In this document: in pieces, positions 12,115-23,607 of the stretch
How positions within the stretch are numbered: position 1 is the first letter of the stretch
Layout: every line of letters begins with the position of its first letter
Origin: Plazaster borealis
Taxonomy: Eukaryota; Echinodermata; Asteroidea; Forcipulatida; Labidiasteridae
Direction: 5' to 3'
Length of the DNA stretch: 64,000 nucleotides
Assembly (NCBI GenBank): GCA_021014325.1
Contig: CM037474.1
Span: 6,241,130 to 6,305,129 of the forward strand
Made by a program: the position numbers and the translations under genes
Notes under the pieces: generated by a model
What the model was told of the DNA's origin: nothing
What the model saw: the letters and a program-made list of their open reading frames with translations, nothing else
Databases searched by the model: none

Positions 12115-12494
12115 AGGGATTGTATACGTTTGATAATTGGAACCCACTGTTTGTTTCAATCCTATATAGTTGTAGATATATACCATAAAACTAACCTGTG
12201 AAAATTTCATTTCAAAAGGTGGTAGCATTTTTGAGATATTGCCGAAAATCTGGAGCGGTTTGTCCACGCAGGAAGAATAATCTGCAATTGGAATACACAA
12301 TCTGAGAAACGTTACTGTCAGTAACGCTTCTCAGATCAAATTTTGGGGGATAAAAAGTGATATCTTTTTCCATAACCGCAATACGTCTAAGTTTCTAAAA
12401 ATGCATAATACTATCCAAAACTGCTGTACTTCTTACCAAGTAAGTTTTTATTGCCATTAATTTTCAGAGTCATTACCAAACGTATACAGACCCT
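12115..12494. mobile_element. TTAA MITE family B, full copy
   Basis: A 380-bp element flanked by TTAA on both sides, ends AGGGATTGTATACG and its inverted partner, centre GAAACGTTACTGTCAGTAAC then GCTTCTCAGA. It is a good reference copy for the family. Confidence 0.9.
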
Positions 12495-13413
12495 TTAAAT
12501 GCATGCACCGGGTCAGAAAGTTTTTTCTTGTTTTGATTCTGGTCTTGTTACAAGAATTCTGGTCCAGTAAACATTTTGAGACACAAGCCCAATGGTCTTG
12601 TGGACTTTTCCCTAAAAATCTTCTCCTCCTCCTTCCCAATTACTTCCTCACATCACTTAAATTCTGGCAACACCTCGATGCCAAACACATATTACATGCC
12701 ACTGCTCCATGGGTAGCATTCCCATGGTTGGAATCCAGCTCATGTTTCACTTTCTGTCCTGGGAATCCCAGCCTCCGTTCTCATCTGTGATCGAGCCTCC
12801 ATTGGAGACTGACAGCAGAGCGGAACCACTCATAAGAGAGAAAGAGAGGTGAAGAAGTAGATATTACCTTTGCACCTACCAGCAAATGACTTCACCAGGG
12901 GGGGGGGGGTGCACAGCGGTCATCCCACTCCTTGAAGAGTCTGACAAATGTAATTAACTTTATTTAATTAGCTCTTGACAAGGTCTGCAGATTGTATATA
13001 ATTTTAATGAGACGCCGTTTAAGTAATAATGTCAATTATGCAGCACAAAAACGGTAAGATTCTGGATCTTCAGTGTGGGGGGGGGGGTGAGATTGCAGGC
13101 CTGGAATTTCATCTTTAAGAGGGCAAGGCCTTTTTCATTTTACAAAGGGCACTTCCACAGGAAAAACTTAAAGTCTATGGGAAGTATTTAAAGGGGCACC
13201 AAGGCCAAGACCAGGGGCTACAGAGGCCATGGCCTCCCTGGCCTTCTTGTAATTCCAGGCCTGGGATTGTTAGGGCACAACAAGCCAGGGTCAGAAGGGT
13301 TTATTTTTGTCACGGCTGGGAAACTGTGTTTTATATCCACTTATTTGTAATCTTTAATGAGGGACAGTTTCAGTATAACCATACAGATACCCATTATTAA
13401 TTCAATGCTGTCT

Positions 13414-13620
13414 TTAATAGATGTTAAATTTGCATCGGGGATAAAGAATATTAGTTGGTTTTTAACCGTACACCGATGTGTGGATTTAGCACTGTATGCT
13501 CAGTACTTTCCCGAGTCCTATGAGGAAAGGGTTATCGGGGGTTTTCACAGGACTCTGGGGAAAGTCCTGAGTATACAGTGCTTTATACACATCAGTGCAT
13601 GGGTAAATCTGAATAATATT
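13414..13620. mobile_element. two fourth-family SINE tails as an inverted repeat
   Basis: The left half reads the family on the minus strand, the right half on the plus strand, meeting near 13530 at GGGGGTTTTCACAGGACTCT. Only the right half is diverged at its end. Confidence 0.75.
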
Positions 13621-13627
13621 AAATGCT

Positions 13628-14013
13628 TTGCAGGGTTTGCCCTCAACTTCTCCAGTGACTAGCCAGCAGGACCAGTTAGCTTGTCATTTCACTAGTCCGT
13701 CAGCTTTATCACTACTCCATATTAAAAAAAATAGGGATGCTTTTCAACACTGGACTAGCCAGCCGGACCACTTGGTGACTGGGCCCAATTTCATAGAGCT
13801 GCTTAAGCACAACAAAGTAGCTAAACACAACAAAGTTATGCTTACCAGAATAAGGTTACCAGCCAAACTACCATACCACAAGCAAAATTTCTGACTGGTA
13901 TCCTGCTCATTTCTGCTTAGCAATATTTTCTGCTTAAGCAGCTCTATGAAATTGGGCCCTAGTCCTTTGGCCTTTTAACTGGCATTTGGCGAGCGGACCA
14001 CTGTTAAGGGAGA
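13628..14013. repeat. interspersed repeat split by a MITE
   Basis: The same family as 4195-4415, interrupted at 13781-13959 by a GGGCCCAATT-type MITE. Confidence 0.72.
13781..13959. mobile_element. GGGCCCAATT-type MITE inserted in a larger repeat
   Basis: A 179-bp inverted-repeat element from GGGCCCAATTTCATAGAGCT to its complement, with CTGCTTAAGCA near each end. It interrupts a repeat that is intact at 4195-4415. Confidence 0.88.
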
Positions 14014-14428
14014 AAGCTGCTTTGTTATTGAAAATATGAATTGCTGTATGTCCCCCCAAACTGCCAAGGTATAATCAATATGGTTTTAGGCAACTCAGCA
14101 CCCTACCCCCCTCTCCCTTAAGATGAGGTCCACCCATGGAGGACCATACATTTCATACTCTGTTAGTTGACACTGTAACCAGAGTATGGTGGTGTCCGAA
14201 TTTGCCGTATGTTTGACCGCGTGAGGGCGTATGTGAATCAATTTCACGTGATGCAAAACAAGTAAACAAACTGTTGGTTTTTTTTCGTCATTGTTATTTT
14301 TATGTTTATGTATTTCGTCATTGATGCAAGAAAACCACATACCGGCAATTCAAATATGATGAAACTGTAATTGTGCTGCAAGACTTTTCCTGATGAAAGC
14401 GCCCTAATGCGGTCAAAAGTATGGTCAA

Positions 14429-14524
14429 CTGGCGGCTATGGCTACAGCTTCGCGTCATTGTGCGTTGGAGTATAGAACATCCATGGCAACACCCCTTAGC
14501 AACAGCCGTAGCTGTAGCCGCCAG
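14429..14524. mobile_element. TGGCGGCTATGGCTA-ended MITE
   Basis: A 96-bp element with inverted ends CTGGCGGCTATGGCTACAGC and GTAGCTGTAGCCGCCAG. Confidence 0.82.
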
Positions 14525-15554
14525 TAATTAGCACAACATGTACATTTCCATTTTGACATTGTAATGTGCAGAGAGTGAAACAAACATCTGTGCACAGTTA
14601 TAGCTGACCGCTATCAAAATAGAAAAGTGAAATTCACTGTATAAACGCTACATTCGAAGCGGTATACACTCCCACTATTCAAGGTCAGACAGTGTCATCA
14701 AACCAAAACAAAATGTCCGGAAACAAAACAGTAAGCCTGAGAAATATTGTCTTGTGATAGTAATTATCTGTTCATAGCAAGCATTATATGTAAACACATG
14801 TTTTAATCATCAGCCTTTTAAGCGTTTTGTTTGTTCAATGGCGAGTGACGAATCCTTCATGATGACGTTTGTATTCCCTTAAACTCTTACGCCTCTGAAA
14901 ATCTGTTGGCGAGGCTTTACTGTGTTCCCCATCAGTGTTTGAAATTGACGACGGGAGAGATATACCCTTTTTAGAAATCACCAGGGAACGACCTACAGTC
15001 CCCAAAATGAAATTGATTTTTTCTTAACAGTGTTGTGTGTGCGCAGGAAGGAAGCAATTTCTGTCATTTGTTTTAGGCCGTGTTAATGGTAGGAGTGTGT
15101 ACATATGGTCCAGACATTGGCAAGGCCATGTCAAAAAAAGGACTTGGGTTAGGGTCCCTGTTTCTAATGCAAGAATACCTTACCCATTTTTTTTAAATTT
15201 ATTTTTTTAACGTTATTTCTTTTTGTTTCTATAAATTAACAGAATCAGCAATTTTGAATAAAATAATAGCTGCAGATTCTTTATATTTTATTAGAGAAAA
15301 TCGTAATATTTGTGTGTAATAATTATAATAAGACCAACATTTTAGAGTGCTCTAATCATGCAGGCATGCTCTAGGGCGCTGAAACATGTACACAAAGAAA
15401 ATGGGACTGGTGGTTAACAGCTAAACGGTACAATTTATGGAAAAATTGAAATAAATTAAGATAACTGACTTATAACAAGTAGAAAGCAATAAATTCAAAT
15501 TTACTTTAAACCTAAAGCTCCAAAATAGTAGACGAAACTTTGCATGTGGAGTGG
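14525..15554. other. intronic DNA, nothing recognised
   Basis: No repeat family match and no convincing frame. Confidence 0.45.
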
Positions 15555-15910
15555 CACCATTAATTTTTAATTAATAATAATACAAGATACTTATATAGGG
15601 CATAAAGCAGGAGCCTCTATGCGCAACACAAAACATAAAACAATGAAATGAAATGTGTCAAGCAATTTGTTACAAAAATGTAGAATCAAACAAATTAGTG
15701 TTAAAAATTCCCTTGAAAATCTGAAGAGAGTCAGCTTGGCGAATATGAAGAGGTAAGTCGTATGAAGTAGAAGGCTCTTTGACTATAGAATTTAGTGGAA
15801 AAAGTAGTTTACGTCAGTAGGGATTGGCCAGCAGAACAAATTTGAGGACCAACAGGAATATATTTATGGAGAAGATCAGCTTCATATTTGTGGAGAAGAT
15901 TCAACTCTCA
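15555..15910 (-). mobile_element. LINE 3'-end relic
   Basis: It starts with TAATAATAATAC and CTTATATAGGGC as LINE/SINE tails do here, followed by sequence resembling the antisense of a LINE C-terminal region. No frame remains open. Confidence 0.5.
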
Positions 15911-16536
15911 ATACTATTTTGATTTAGAATGACAGTCAAACTACAAAGCTCTAAACAAAAGACTCATATCCAAGCAAATTTAGCAAACACCACCATCTCC
16001 CAATTGCATATTATTTACTCTGGAATGAATACTTGGTGTTGGCATGTTGCATCCATATGGGCCTTGTGCACATCCTTTGGCTGGTTGGCTTTCCCCCCAT
16101 CACAGAGGTATTCTCATTACATCGCATGCTTCATTTAAGGCAATCCACATTATGTCACGGCGGCGGAACGTTTTTGCATGGACTAAAATAGTCTTGCTTC
16201 TCCCATGGTTAACGGAATGGCAGGGAAATGCCATGGAGTCATCCACGTACGGTGTCCGCGATTCCGTTCAGAATCTAAAAATAACACACGGAAATAAAAA
16301 CACAGGAGAGCTTATCATTGATTGAACTTCTCCATAAATCTCAAATCTTGAAAACTGTATTTTGACAGCGCTATATTCAAACTAGTACCGGCATTTGTGT
16401 AGTAGTTATATATTTACATAATTATTTGGTTATACTTATTAATATCTGTAAACACCTTTTTTTTTTCTTAAGCATATTTGGTCAGCATTATAATAGAAAC
16501 AAGGTACTTTTTTTTAATCCAATGTTTAATCCTTAA

Positions 16537-16842
16537 GAGACCATAGCGGCCAGACACGCTCGCTCGTACCAAAATGTCCATAGCGGCCACAAATGGCTGG
16601 AATGTCTGACCTACTTCCACTCAACCAAAATGGTCAAAGTAAAGGTTATGACCTGAATTGACCTTTTCCCAATGTTTTCCATGTTAAAATAGTATCTATG
16701 TTTCTTAAACAAAACCAAATTTCTGTTTTATGTCATTTTTTCAGACACTTTTTCAAGAAAAAACTGTGTCAAAATCTCATTAATATTACCCATGTCAAGG
16801 CGGATGGTGGTGATTATACAGAAATGATTGGTCTCCAAAGGG
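16537..16842. mobile_element. piggyBac-like MITE, second copy
   Basis: A 306-bp copy in the opposite orientation to the one at 21011, flanked by TTAA. The left end has lost its CCCTTTA; the right end GGTCTCCAAAGGG is complete. Confidence 0.82.
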
Positions 16843-17299
16843 TTAAATTATCACAAAATTACAATTTCCTAGTTAAGCTAGAACTTTTGAATTTTTTTTT
16901 TGAGTTACCAGTGGGCAAGCAAATATTGTAAAACTGTTTAGAAAAATTGACGAGTCCTTCTGAGCCAAAATAAGGAAGTCAAAGTTGACTGTAAAGTTAA
17001 ATACACACGACATATTATTAACTGGGGGTAATACTCACTGGAAAGTGCATGCGACCGTAACTTAATTATTTAAGGGGAAAAAAAAGAAGTGGGCCCAATT
17101 AGATAGAGCTGCTAATTGCTCTTGCAATTATACTACAAGAGATATTATATGAGCTAGATAATTATCATAAAAAAAATTATTTGTATTAACCTGAAAGCCC
17201 ACTGGTGTTTATGTTTAGAATATACGTCCTCCAGAGAATTACTGTCAAATTGAAGTATTTGAAGAACGCCAAACCACCATTGTATATATCAAATTGCAG

Positions 17300-17515
17300 T
17301 AAATGGGTGTGTTTGTAGATCATACAGTGGCATGGGCATACTCCCTGTAGATATATACTATAGATGACTTTGAAATTATTTAGTATCTTTTTAAAAAGGC
17401 TTGATGAAGAGGCCTTCGAGAAAGACTCTGCCAGGGTCAAAACGTCAGGCCATTAACCATGTTTTTGCATTTATACCATAGGTCCTTTTGGTTTGTAAGC
17501 AGTTTGCAACAGCTA
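17300..17515. repeat. Penelope-like terminal repeat relic, copy 1
   Basis: It contains TAGATGACTTTGAAATTATT, CTTGATGAAGAGGCC and GACTCTGCCAGGGTCAAAAC then GTCAGGCC. The GTCGAAACGTC style resembles terminal repeats of Penelope-like elements; no coding part is present. Confidence 0.5.
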
Positions 17516-17532
17516 TTTCTATTTTTTCTTAA

Positions 17533-17893
17533 AGCCACTGAACACGTTTGGTAATTGTCAAAGACCAGTGTTCTCACTTGGTGTATCCCAACATATGCAT
17601 AAAATAACAAGCCTATGAAAATTTGGGCTCAATTGGTCATCGAAGTTGCAAGAAAATGATGAAAGAAAAAACACCCTTGTTGTACAATTGTGTGCTTTCA
17701 GATAGGAATAAAAACTTCTTGCAAGAAGTTTTTATTATTTTAGTGAGAAAATTACCTTTTTCTCAAAAACTTACTTCAGAGGGAGTCGTTTCCTACAATG
17801 TTTTATACTATCAACAGCTCTCCGTTGCTTGTTACCAAGTAAGTTTTTATGCTAATATTTGTTTTGAGTCATTACCAAACGTGTACGATACCT
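17533..17893. mobile_element. TTAA MITE family A, copy 2
   Basis: A 361-bp copy in the opposite orientation to copy 1, flanked by TTAA, with the same CTTCTTGCAAGAAG central palindrome. The small open frame inside it is not a gene. Confidence 0.88.
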
Positions 17894-18239
17894 TTAAATA
17901 AGAGAAGCACGTATGAATTAAAAGCGGTCTCTGGTTGTTTTGACTAAAACACGATCACCAACTTGATGAAGTTTTCACAGGTTGATTTGATGATGTGACG
18001 AGAGGATGGCAATGAGTTTGGCAATTTCCCAAATTCATCGTTGATATCTTTCATCACGATACTTAATAAACAGCTTGGGATTAAACAAATTAATTAGGTT
18101 TTTGGTACCTGTACTTTAGCGTACATTTAAAAAAACTCATTATTTTTTATAATTAGTTAGACTGAATACTGTTTTAAAAGAGTGCAGCTCAAACAATGTG
18201 CAATATTGGTGAATTATTGATAACTACTTTGGTATTAAC

Positions 18240-18555
18240 AGAGTGTGTTTGTAGATCATGCCCATGGCAGGTGAATATTCCCTGTAGATATACACAGTAG
18301 ATGACTTTGAAATTATTTAGTATCTTTTAGAGTTTCTGGAGAGGACTGATCAGGAAGTTATTAATTTAATATGATTAAGAAATAGTTAATGGCTCGGCCT
18401 TTTGTCCATAGCAGAGTCTTTCTCGAGGCTACAAAAGGTCTGTTAGCCTTCAAGAAAGACTCCGCTAGGGTCGAAATGTCAGGCCATTTACTATTTTTTT
18501 GTATTTATAACATAGGTCCTTTTGGTTGGTAAGCAGTTTGCAACAGCTTACTCTA
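18240..18555. repeat. Penelope-like terminal repeat relic, copy 2
   Basis: It is collinear with 17300-17515 but has a head-to-head duplicate of the CAGAGTCTTTCTCGAGGCTA region before the forward GACTCCGCTAGGGTCGAAAT. Confidence 0.5.
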
Positions 18556-18837
18556 CTTTCCAATTTAATGTGTTGTGTGAGGTTAAGGTTTGGTATGAGA
18601 TAATTACCATCTTGTTCAGCTTGGATGGTTCAATCTTTGAAAAGTTGGTAATTTTCATTTGAAAAAAAAAGAGTTATTTATGAACGTACATTTTGACCAA
18701 ATGATTCCTCCTTCTATACACTCATACAAGGAAACCAGAATTACTTATACGGAAGATATAGTAAGAGTGGTCAAAGAAGTATACTTAGACCCTGTAAGAA
18801 TGAATGGATTTGACAGTGGCTATGGCCAGATAGTCAC

Positions 18838-18971
18838 AGGCTGTGTCGGACTTGGCGGCTATGGCTACGGCTTGATTTCCATGCCATCATGCGTTGAAGT
18901 ATAGTACATCCTTAGCAACACCCTTAGCAACAGCCGTAGCCAAAGCTGTAGCCGCCAAATTGGATACGGCC
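18838..18971. mobile_element. TGGCGGCTATGGCTA-ended MITE, longer copy
   Basis: The same core as 14429-14524; the inverted match extends outward (GTGTCGGACTTGGCGG against CCGCCAAATTGGATAC). The open frames on both strands here arise from the palindrome. Confidence 0.78.
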
Positions 18972-19074
18972 ATATTCTTCAATTTTGTAGTTGAAGCCAA
19001 CAGCAATAGCAAGAGCTGTGTATTGAGAGAGTTACGACATGGAGGGACCATTTTTATTTGGTCAAGTGGTTGCT

Positions 19075-19174
19075 GGACGCCATTTTTGGTCCAAATGCAG
19101 CACAACCCAGTGTGCAGTCTAGTCTGGCACCCTGTGTATGCACATGAGGTTTTTTTCGGACCGAGAATGGCGTC
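19075..19174. mobile_element. small MITE with GGACGCCATTTTTGGTCC ends
   Basis: 100 bp, inverted ends GGACGCCATTTTTGGTCC and GGACCGAGAATGGCGTC. It lies within a 191-residue chance frame. Confidence 0.65.
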
Positions 19175-19271
19175 TAATCGCAAGTTGTCGATACTCTCCC
19201 AATATACGGCTCTGGCCAACACCATAGGTGGAGCTGAAGCTGCTAGATCCAGATGCGGCTTTATCCTGGAA

Positions 19272-19370
19272 CAGGGTCCAATTTCATTGCTCTGCTTACT
19301 GCGAAAATCCGCGCTTACCTCGCCCTGTAAAGCGCATGATTCCACAGTGAGTAGAACCATGAAATTGGTT
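19272..19370. mobile_element. GGGTCCAATTTCATTG-type MITE fragment
   Basis: It runs from GGGTCCAATTTCATTGCTCT to AACCATGAAATTGG with an internal GCGAAAATCCGCGCTTAC arm. Confidence 0.75.
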
Positions 19371-19849
19371 CCAGATGATGTGGCATATCAAATTTATGGA
19401 AACAGCCATTTTGGTGATAGGATACTGGAGTCAGACGGGCATCATCTTTTACAATTTTTGTATTATTGATTTCTGGTATGGTGTTCAGGCTCAAATTTCA
19501 TTTAGCCATATTATGAAATAAAACAATTTTGAAATTTGCATATGTTAATAATAATAATAATAAAATGCATTGAATGGCGCCAAAGCACCTCACAATAAAA
19601 ACTATCAAACCTAGGCAATAAAAAATGCTTTAAAAATTAACAAATTTAAAATTTAAAAGTACTTAAGTGTACAGATGGCAGGGGCCAAGCAATTAAACAT
19701 GGAAGCAAACTAAATTAGATTTAATGCTTGGTTCTCCTCTGTATTTTTGTTTCACCTTTAATTGCAAATGAGTTTAAACAAATTGAAAAAACAAAATCAA
19801 TTTTGGTATATTGTAGTGGTATCATGCTTACTTCTATAACAAACAATCT

Positions 19850-19923
19850 GGGCCCAATTTCATAAAGCTGTTTAGCAAAAAATTCTGCTAAGCAAATTTC
19901 TTTGCGAAGCAAGAAATGAGTGG

Positions 19924-19957
<34 letters not shown>

Positions 19958-20221
19958 GTGGCTTCTTATATGTATGAGACCAACCGTGGTTAGCAGAGCC
20001 ATGAAAATGGACCCTGATTAAAAAATTTGTATTTCTTTTTGTTGGGGATAAAGATCGTTTGTATTGTACATGTAAACAGTTCTTTGTCAAGGCCATTTTT
20101 AATTTCCCAGTCACAGCAATGGTAACTGTATGGTATTTTGGCTGGTGACCTTATTTTCCTAAGCAAGAGTTTTCTGTGCTTAGCAAGTTTTTGTGCTTAC
20201 ATGCTTTATGAAATTGGGCCC
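19850..20221. mobile_element. GGGCCCAATT-type MITE with an internal insertion
   Basis: Both GGGCCC ends are present but the element is about twice the usual length, because an ATA repeat and a duplicated neighbouring segment sit inside it at about 19925-20109. Confidence 0.82.
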
Positions 20222-20222
20222 T

Positions 20223-20345
20223 GGGCCCAATTTCATGGCTTTGCTTACTGCCGAATTCTGTGCTTACGGCCCGTAGACTTATGTGCTTTACAGGACTCTG
20301 TAAGCGCAGAATTCCGTGGTTAGCAGAGCCATGAAATTGGACCCT
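20223..20345. mobile_element. GGGCCCAATTTCATGG-type MITE, short subfamily
   Basis: A 123-bp palindromic element starting one base after the previous MITE. It runs through GCTTACTGCCGAATTCTGTG to AAGCGCAGAATTCCGTGG and ends ATTGGACCC. Confidence 0.85.
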
Positions 20346-20984
20346 GATTAAAAAGGAGCATTTCAAATGCAAGTACTGCTCAAGGTTTATGTTTTGGGAT
20401 TGCAAGTATTACGCAATTTTAAAATTTGTATTTCTTTTTGTTGGGGATAAAGATCGTTTGTATTGTACATGTAAACAGTTCTTTGTCAAGGCCATTTTTA
20501 ATTTCCCTATGAAGGATAATTAAGTTTTAATCCATCTATCAATTTTGCCTTAATCTATTTATCTATCTATCAATTCTGTCAGTCTTTAGTTCAACTTCAA
20601 AAAAGGCATTTGTGTGTAAACAATGTTGGACCAAATTTAAGCTATGATTATGATGCCTTCAGAATTCTGATATTCCGTATTCCGTGTTCATTATTAGACA
20701 GCTTTGAATATAAGTCATTCTCAATTGCACAACCAAAAAAAGAAAATCAATACCTTTTATATTTCCCGAAGCTGTCAATACTCAACACCATGTGCAAATA
20801 CCATGCCTTCTGTGGAAAGGGTCACTGCGTTAAAATTGTCTGCTAAATGTGCTTCATTGATTTCAAACCATCTGTGTGAAACCCAGAGCACTGTCTGGAG
20901 TGTAGAACCAGAATCAAGATAAACCATAGCTGTGTAATTCAGAAGTGGAGTACATAAGTAGTTGTAGACTTGATTCTAGAAGCA

Positions 20985-21461
20985 GGGCTCAATTTCATAC
21001 AGCTGCTTAACCCTGTAGAGACCATTCATTTCTGTATAATCACAAAACGCCCAGACTTTGCTAATATTGTTCATTTCTGTGATCAAATTTCATCAGTAAA
21101 AATGTCAACAGAAATAACACGAAACACAAAATTTAGTGTTGTGTTTAGAAATTGGGACACTATGTTATCATATGCTACATTGGAAGATTTCATATCCGGA
21201 CATGACCTTTACTTTGACCTCTTTATGTGCATTGAAGTAGGTCAAACCTTGCGGCCGTTTGCGGCCGCTATGGACATTTTGGTACAAGCTGCTTGTGGGC
21301 GCTATGGTCTCTAAAGGGTTAAGCAGAAATGTCGCTTATAAAAGTTTCTGCTAAGCAACAATAAGCAGGATACCAGTCACAGATGCTACCTGTGAAATGG
21401 TGTTTTAGCTGGTGACCTTTTTCTGGTTAGCATAATTTTCTTGTGCTTAGCTAGTTTTTGA
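20985..21461. mobile_element. GGGCCCAATT-type MITE split by a piggyBac-like MITE
   Basis: The left end GGGCTCAATTTCATACAGCT leads to GCTTAA, then the insert, then AAGCAGAAATG and the rest of the body. The right end is lost. Confidence 0.82.
21011..21318. mobile_element. piggyBac-like MITE inserted in another MITE
   Basis: A 308-bp element with TTAA at 21007-21010 and 21319-21322 and inverted ends CCCTGTAGAGACCAT and CCCTTTAGAGACCAT. TTAA targets plus CCC-starting ends are the hallmark of piggyBac elements. It carries GCGGCCGTTTGCGGCCGC near its right side. The 114-residue frame covering it is a chance frame. Confidence 0.85.
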
Positions 21462-21594
21462 TGTAGCAACTGTCGATATAGTCTGAGGAGTTCAAATTGA
21501 AGCGGGAACTTGTGACTAAGCAATTCATTGTACCAGACATTATTCAAATCTAACTCGCAAATGGTTTATTATGTTGAATGATATACAAAGGAGC

Positions 21595-21795
21595 TGCATT
21601 GAAGAGTAGTATTTGGTTTTACCCGTACACCGATGTGTGTAAAGCACTGTATACTCAGTACTTTCCCGATACCTGTGAAAAAAAACACCATGCATATTAC
21701 CCGGGTGAGATTCGAATCCACAACCTTTGCCATTCTAGAGCAGATGTCTTACCAGTAGACCACCAAGATTGCCTGATGGCTAGAGGAAGTCTGAA
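21595..21795 (-). mobile_element. tRNA-derived SINE, fourth family, reverse copy
   Basis: Read on the minus strand it has TGGTGGTCTACTGGTAAGAC, GGTTGTGGATTCGAATC and CACATCGGTGTACGGGTAAA. Confidence 0.78.
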
Positions 21796-22027
21796 TCCTA
21801 TATTTTAGCAGCGGGTACTGCAATATAATAGATGTTTAATTTGCATAAATTATCATGCATAAATGCATAATTTGCATTTATCCCGGAATCAAACTTAACA
21901 TGCATTGAAGATGTTGACAAATAGTGCTTAGTACCTTTGAATCGAGATGAGGCACAACGTGCTTATGGGATTGTCTCTAGTGTATATTTTTGTCAGAACA
22001 AGAAGAAAAAGAGAATCTATGAAATTG

Positions 22028-22185
22028 ATAATAATGGCTTCTAACTGGCACCCCAAACAAAGGTATTGACAAAATAGGGAGACCGCCAACATAGGGTTGG
22101 CAGAGCGCTGGCACGTTAATCCGGAGGTCGCAGGTCCTGCTCTAGTAAATTTTTCTTTTTTCAACTCAAAATAATAATGACACAT
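22028..22185 (+). mobile_element. SINE with a leader before its tRNA-like part, copy 1
   Basis: It shares TATTGACAAAATAGGGAGAC with 56885 and 34245, then a decayed tRNA-like part GAGCGCTGGCACGTTAATCC and GTCCTGCTCTAGTAAATTTT. Confidence 0.7.
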
Positions 22186-22685
22186 GAGGCTTTTAGTTTG
22201 AGAGAATTTTTTCTGCCGTGATTTCGTGATTCTTCATTCGCCTCTTCAGTGAGCATTTAAAAGCTTTGAGATGTTTTCCTAATTATGATAAAAAAAGAGT
22301 GATCATAACATCTTATCCATGTGTTGATTTCAATTACTTTAAAAGGCCTGGTTGTACATTTACTAATCTCTTTCATCTCCGAGAGCCATTTTGTTTAGGT
22401 TTCTTCAGAAAGGTCAAAGTTCTTTTTGTTTCATTGAAGTATATAATCATGACACAATCAAATATCTGTTTTTTCAGTTCCATTCTGACTGCATGTTTCA
22501 CTTAGTCATTAGTGTTGATTGTGGTTCTGATCATTACCATTAAACATGGTTGAGGAGATATAATTAGGTTCCCATATGATCTGGATGAGGTTTGTTATAT
22601 ACCTCTCTCCATCTCTGTACGTCTCTCTAATATGAAGATAATGTTTATAGCTTCAGTAATGATAGCAAAACAATTACTTTTCACT

Positions 22686-23607
22686 GGTAACGTTGGCAAA
22701 ACAAGTACTATTGGTATCTTCATTGGGAATGTTGGTAAAACAAGTACTATTGGTATCTTCATTGGGAATGTTGGTAAAACAAGTACTATTGGTATCTTCA
22801 TTGGGAATGTTGGTAAAACAAGTATTATGTTGGTAAAACAAGTACTTTTGGTTTCTTTATTGGTATGTTGGTAAAACAAGTAGGCTACTATTGGTATCTT
22901 TATTGGTAATGTTGGTAAAACAAGTACTATTGGTATCTTCATTGGGAATGTTGGTAAAACAAGTATTATTGGATACTTTATTGGTAATGTTGGTAAAACA
23001 AGTAGGCTACTATTGGTATCTTTATTGGTAATATTGGTAAAACAAGTAGGCTACTATTGGTATCTTTATTGGTAATGTTGGTAAAACAAGTACTATTGGT
23101 ATCTTCATTGGGAATGTTGGTAAAACAAGTAGTATTGGTATCTTCATTGGGAATGTTGGTAAAACAAGTACTATTGGTATCTTCATTGGTAATGTTGGTA
23201 AAACAAGTACTATTGGTATCTTCATTGGTAATGTTGGTAAAACAAGTACTATTGGTATCTTCATTGGTAATGTTGGCAAAACAAGTACTATTGGTATCTT
23301 CATTGGTAATGTTGGTAAAACAAGTACTATTGGTATCTTCATTGGTAATGTTGGTAAAACAAGTACTATTGGTATCTTCATTGGTAATGTTGGTAAAACA
23401 AGTACTATTGGTATCTTCATTGGTAATGTTGGCAAAACAAGTACTTTTGGTATCTTCAATGGTAATGTTGGCAAAACAAGTACTATTGGGGGTTTTTTTT
23501 GGGTAATGTTGGTAAAACAAGTACTTTTGGTCTCTTCATCGGTAATGTTGGCAAAACAAGTACTATTGGTATCTTTATTGGTAATGTTGGTAAAACAAGT
23601 ACTATTG
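22686..23607. repeat. 39-bp minisatellite
   Basis: About 22-23 head-to-tail copies of a unit starting GGTAATGTTGGTAAAACAAG and ending TATTGGTATCTTCATT. A few copies are shortened or carry AGGCTAC. The unit is 13 codons long and has no stop in several frames, so three long false open frames appear on both strands. There are no unique spacers, so it is not a CRISPR array. Confidence 0.97.

Noticed and set aside
18894..19469. 191-residue plus-strand frame and 157-residue minus-strand frame as a gene
   Set aside because: The frames run through three MITEs (18838, 19075, 19272) and change character at each border.
20970..21314. 114-residue frame as a gene
   Set aside because: It coincides with the piggyBac-like MITE inserted in another MITE; the second copy at 16537 is not open.
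22978..23520. Long minus-strand frames encoding a 13-residue repeat (NEDTNSTCFTNIT)
   Set aside because: Direct product of the 39-bp minisatellite; other frames on both strands are equally open.
22686..23607. Possible CRISPR array
   Set aside because: Units are head-to-tail with no unique spacers, and the window is clearly eukaryotic.
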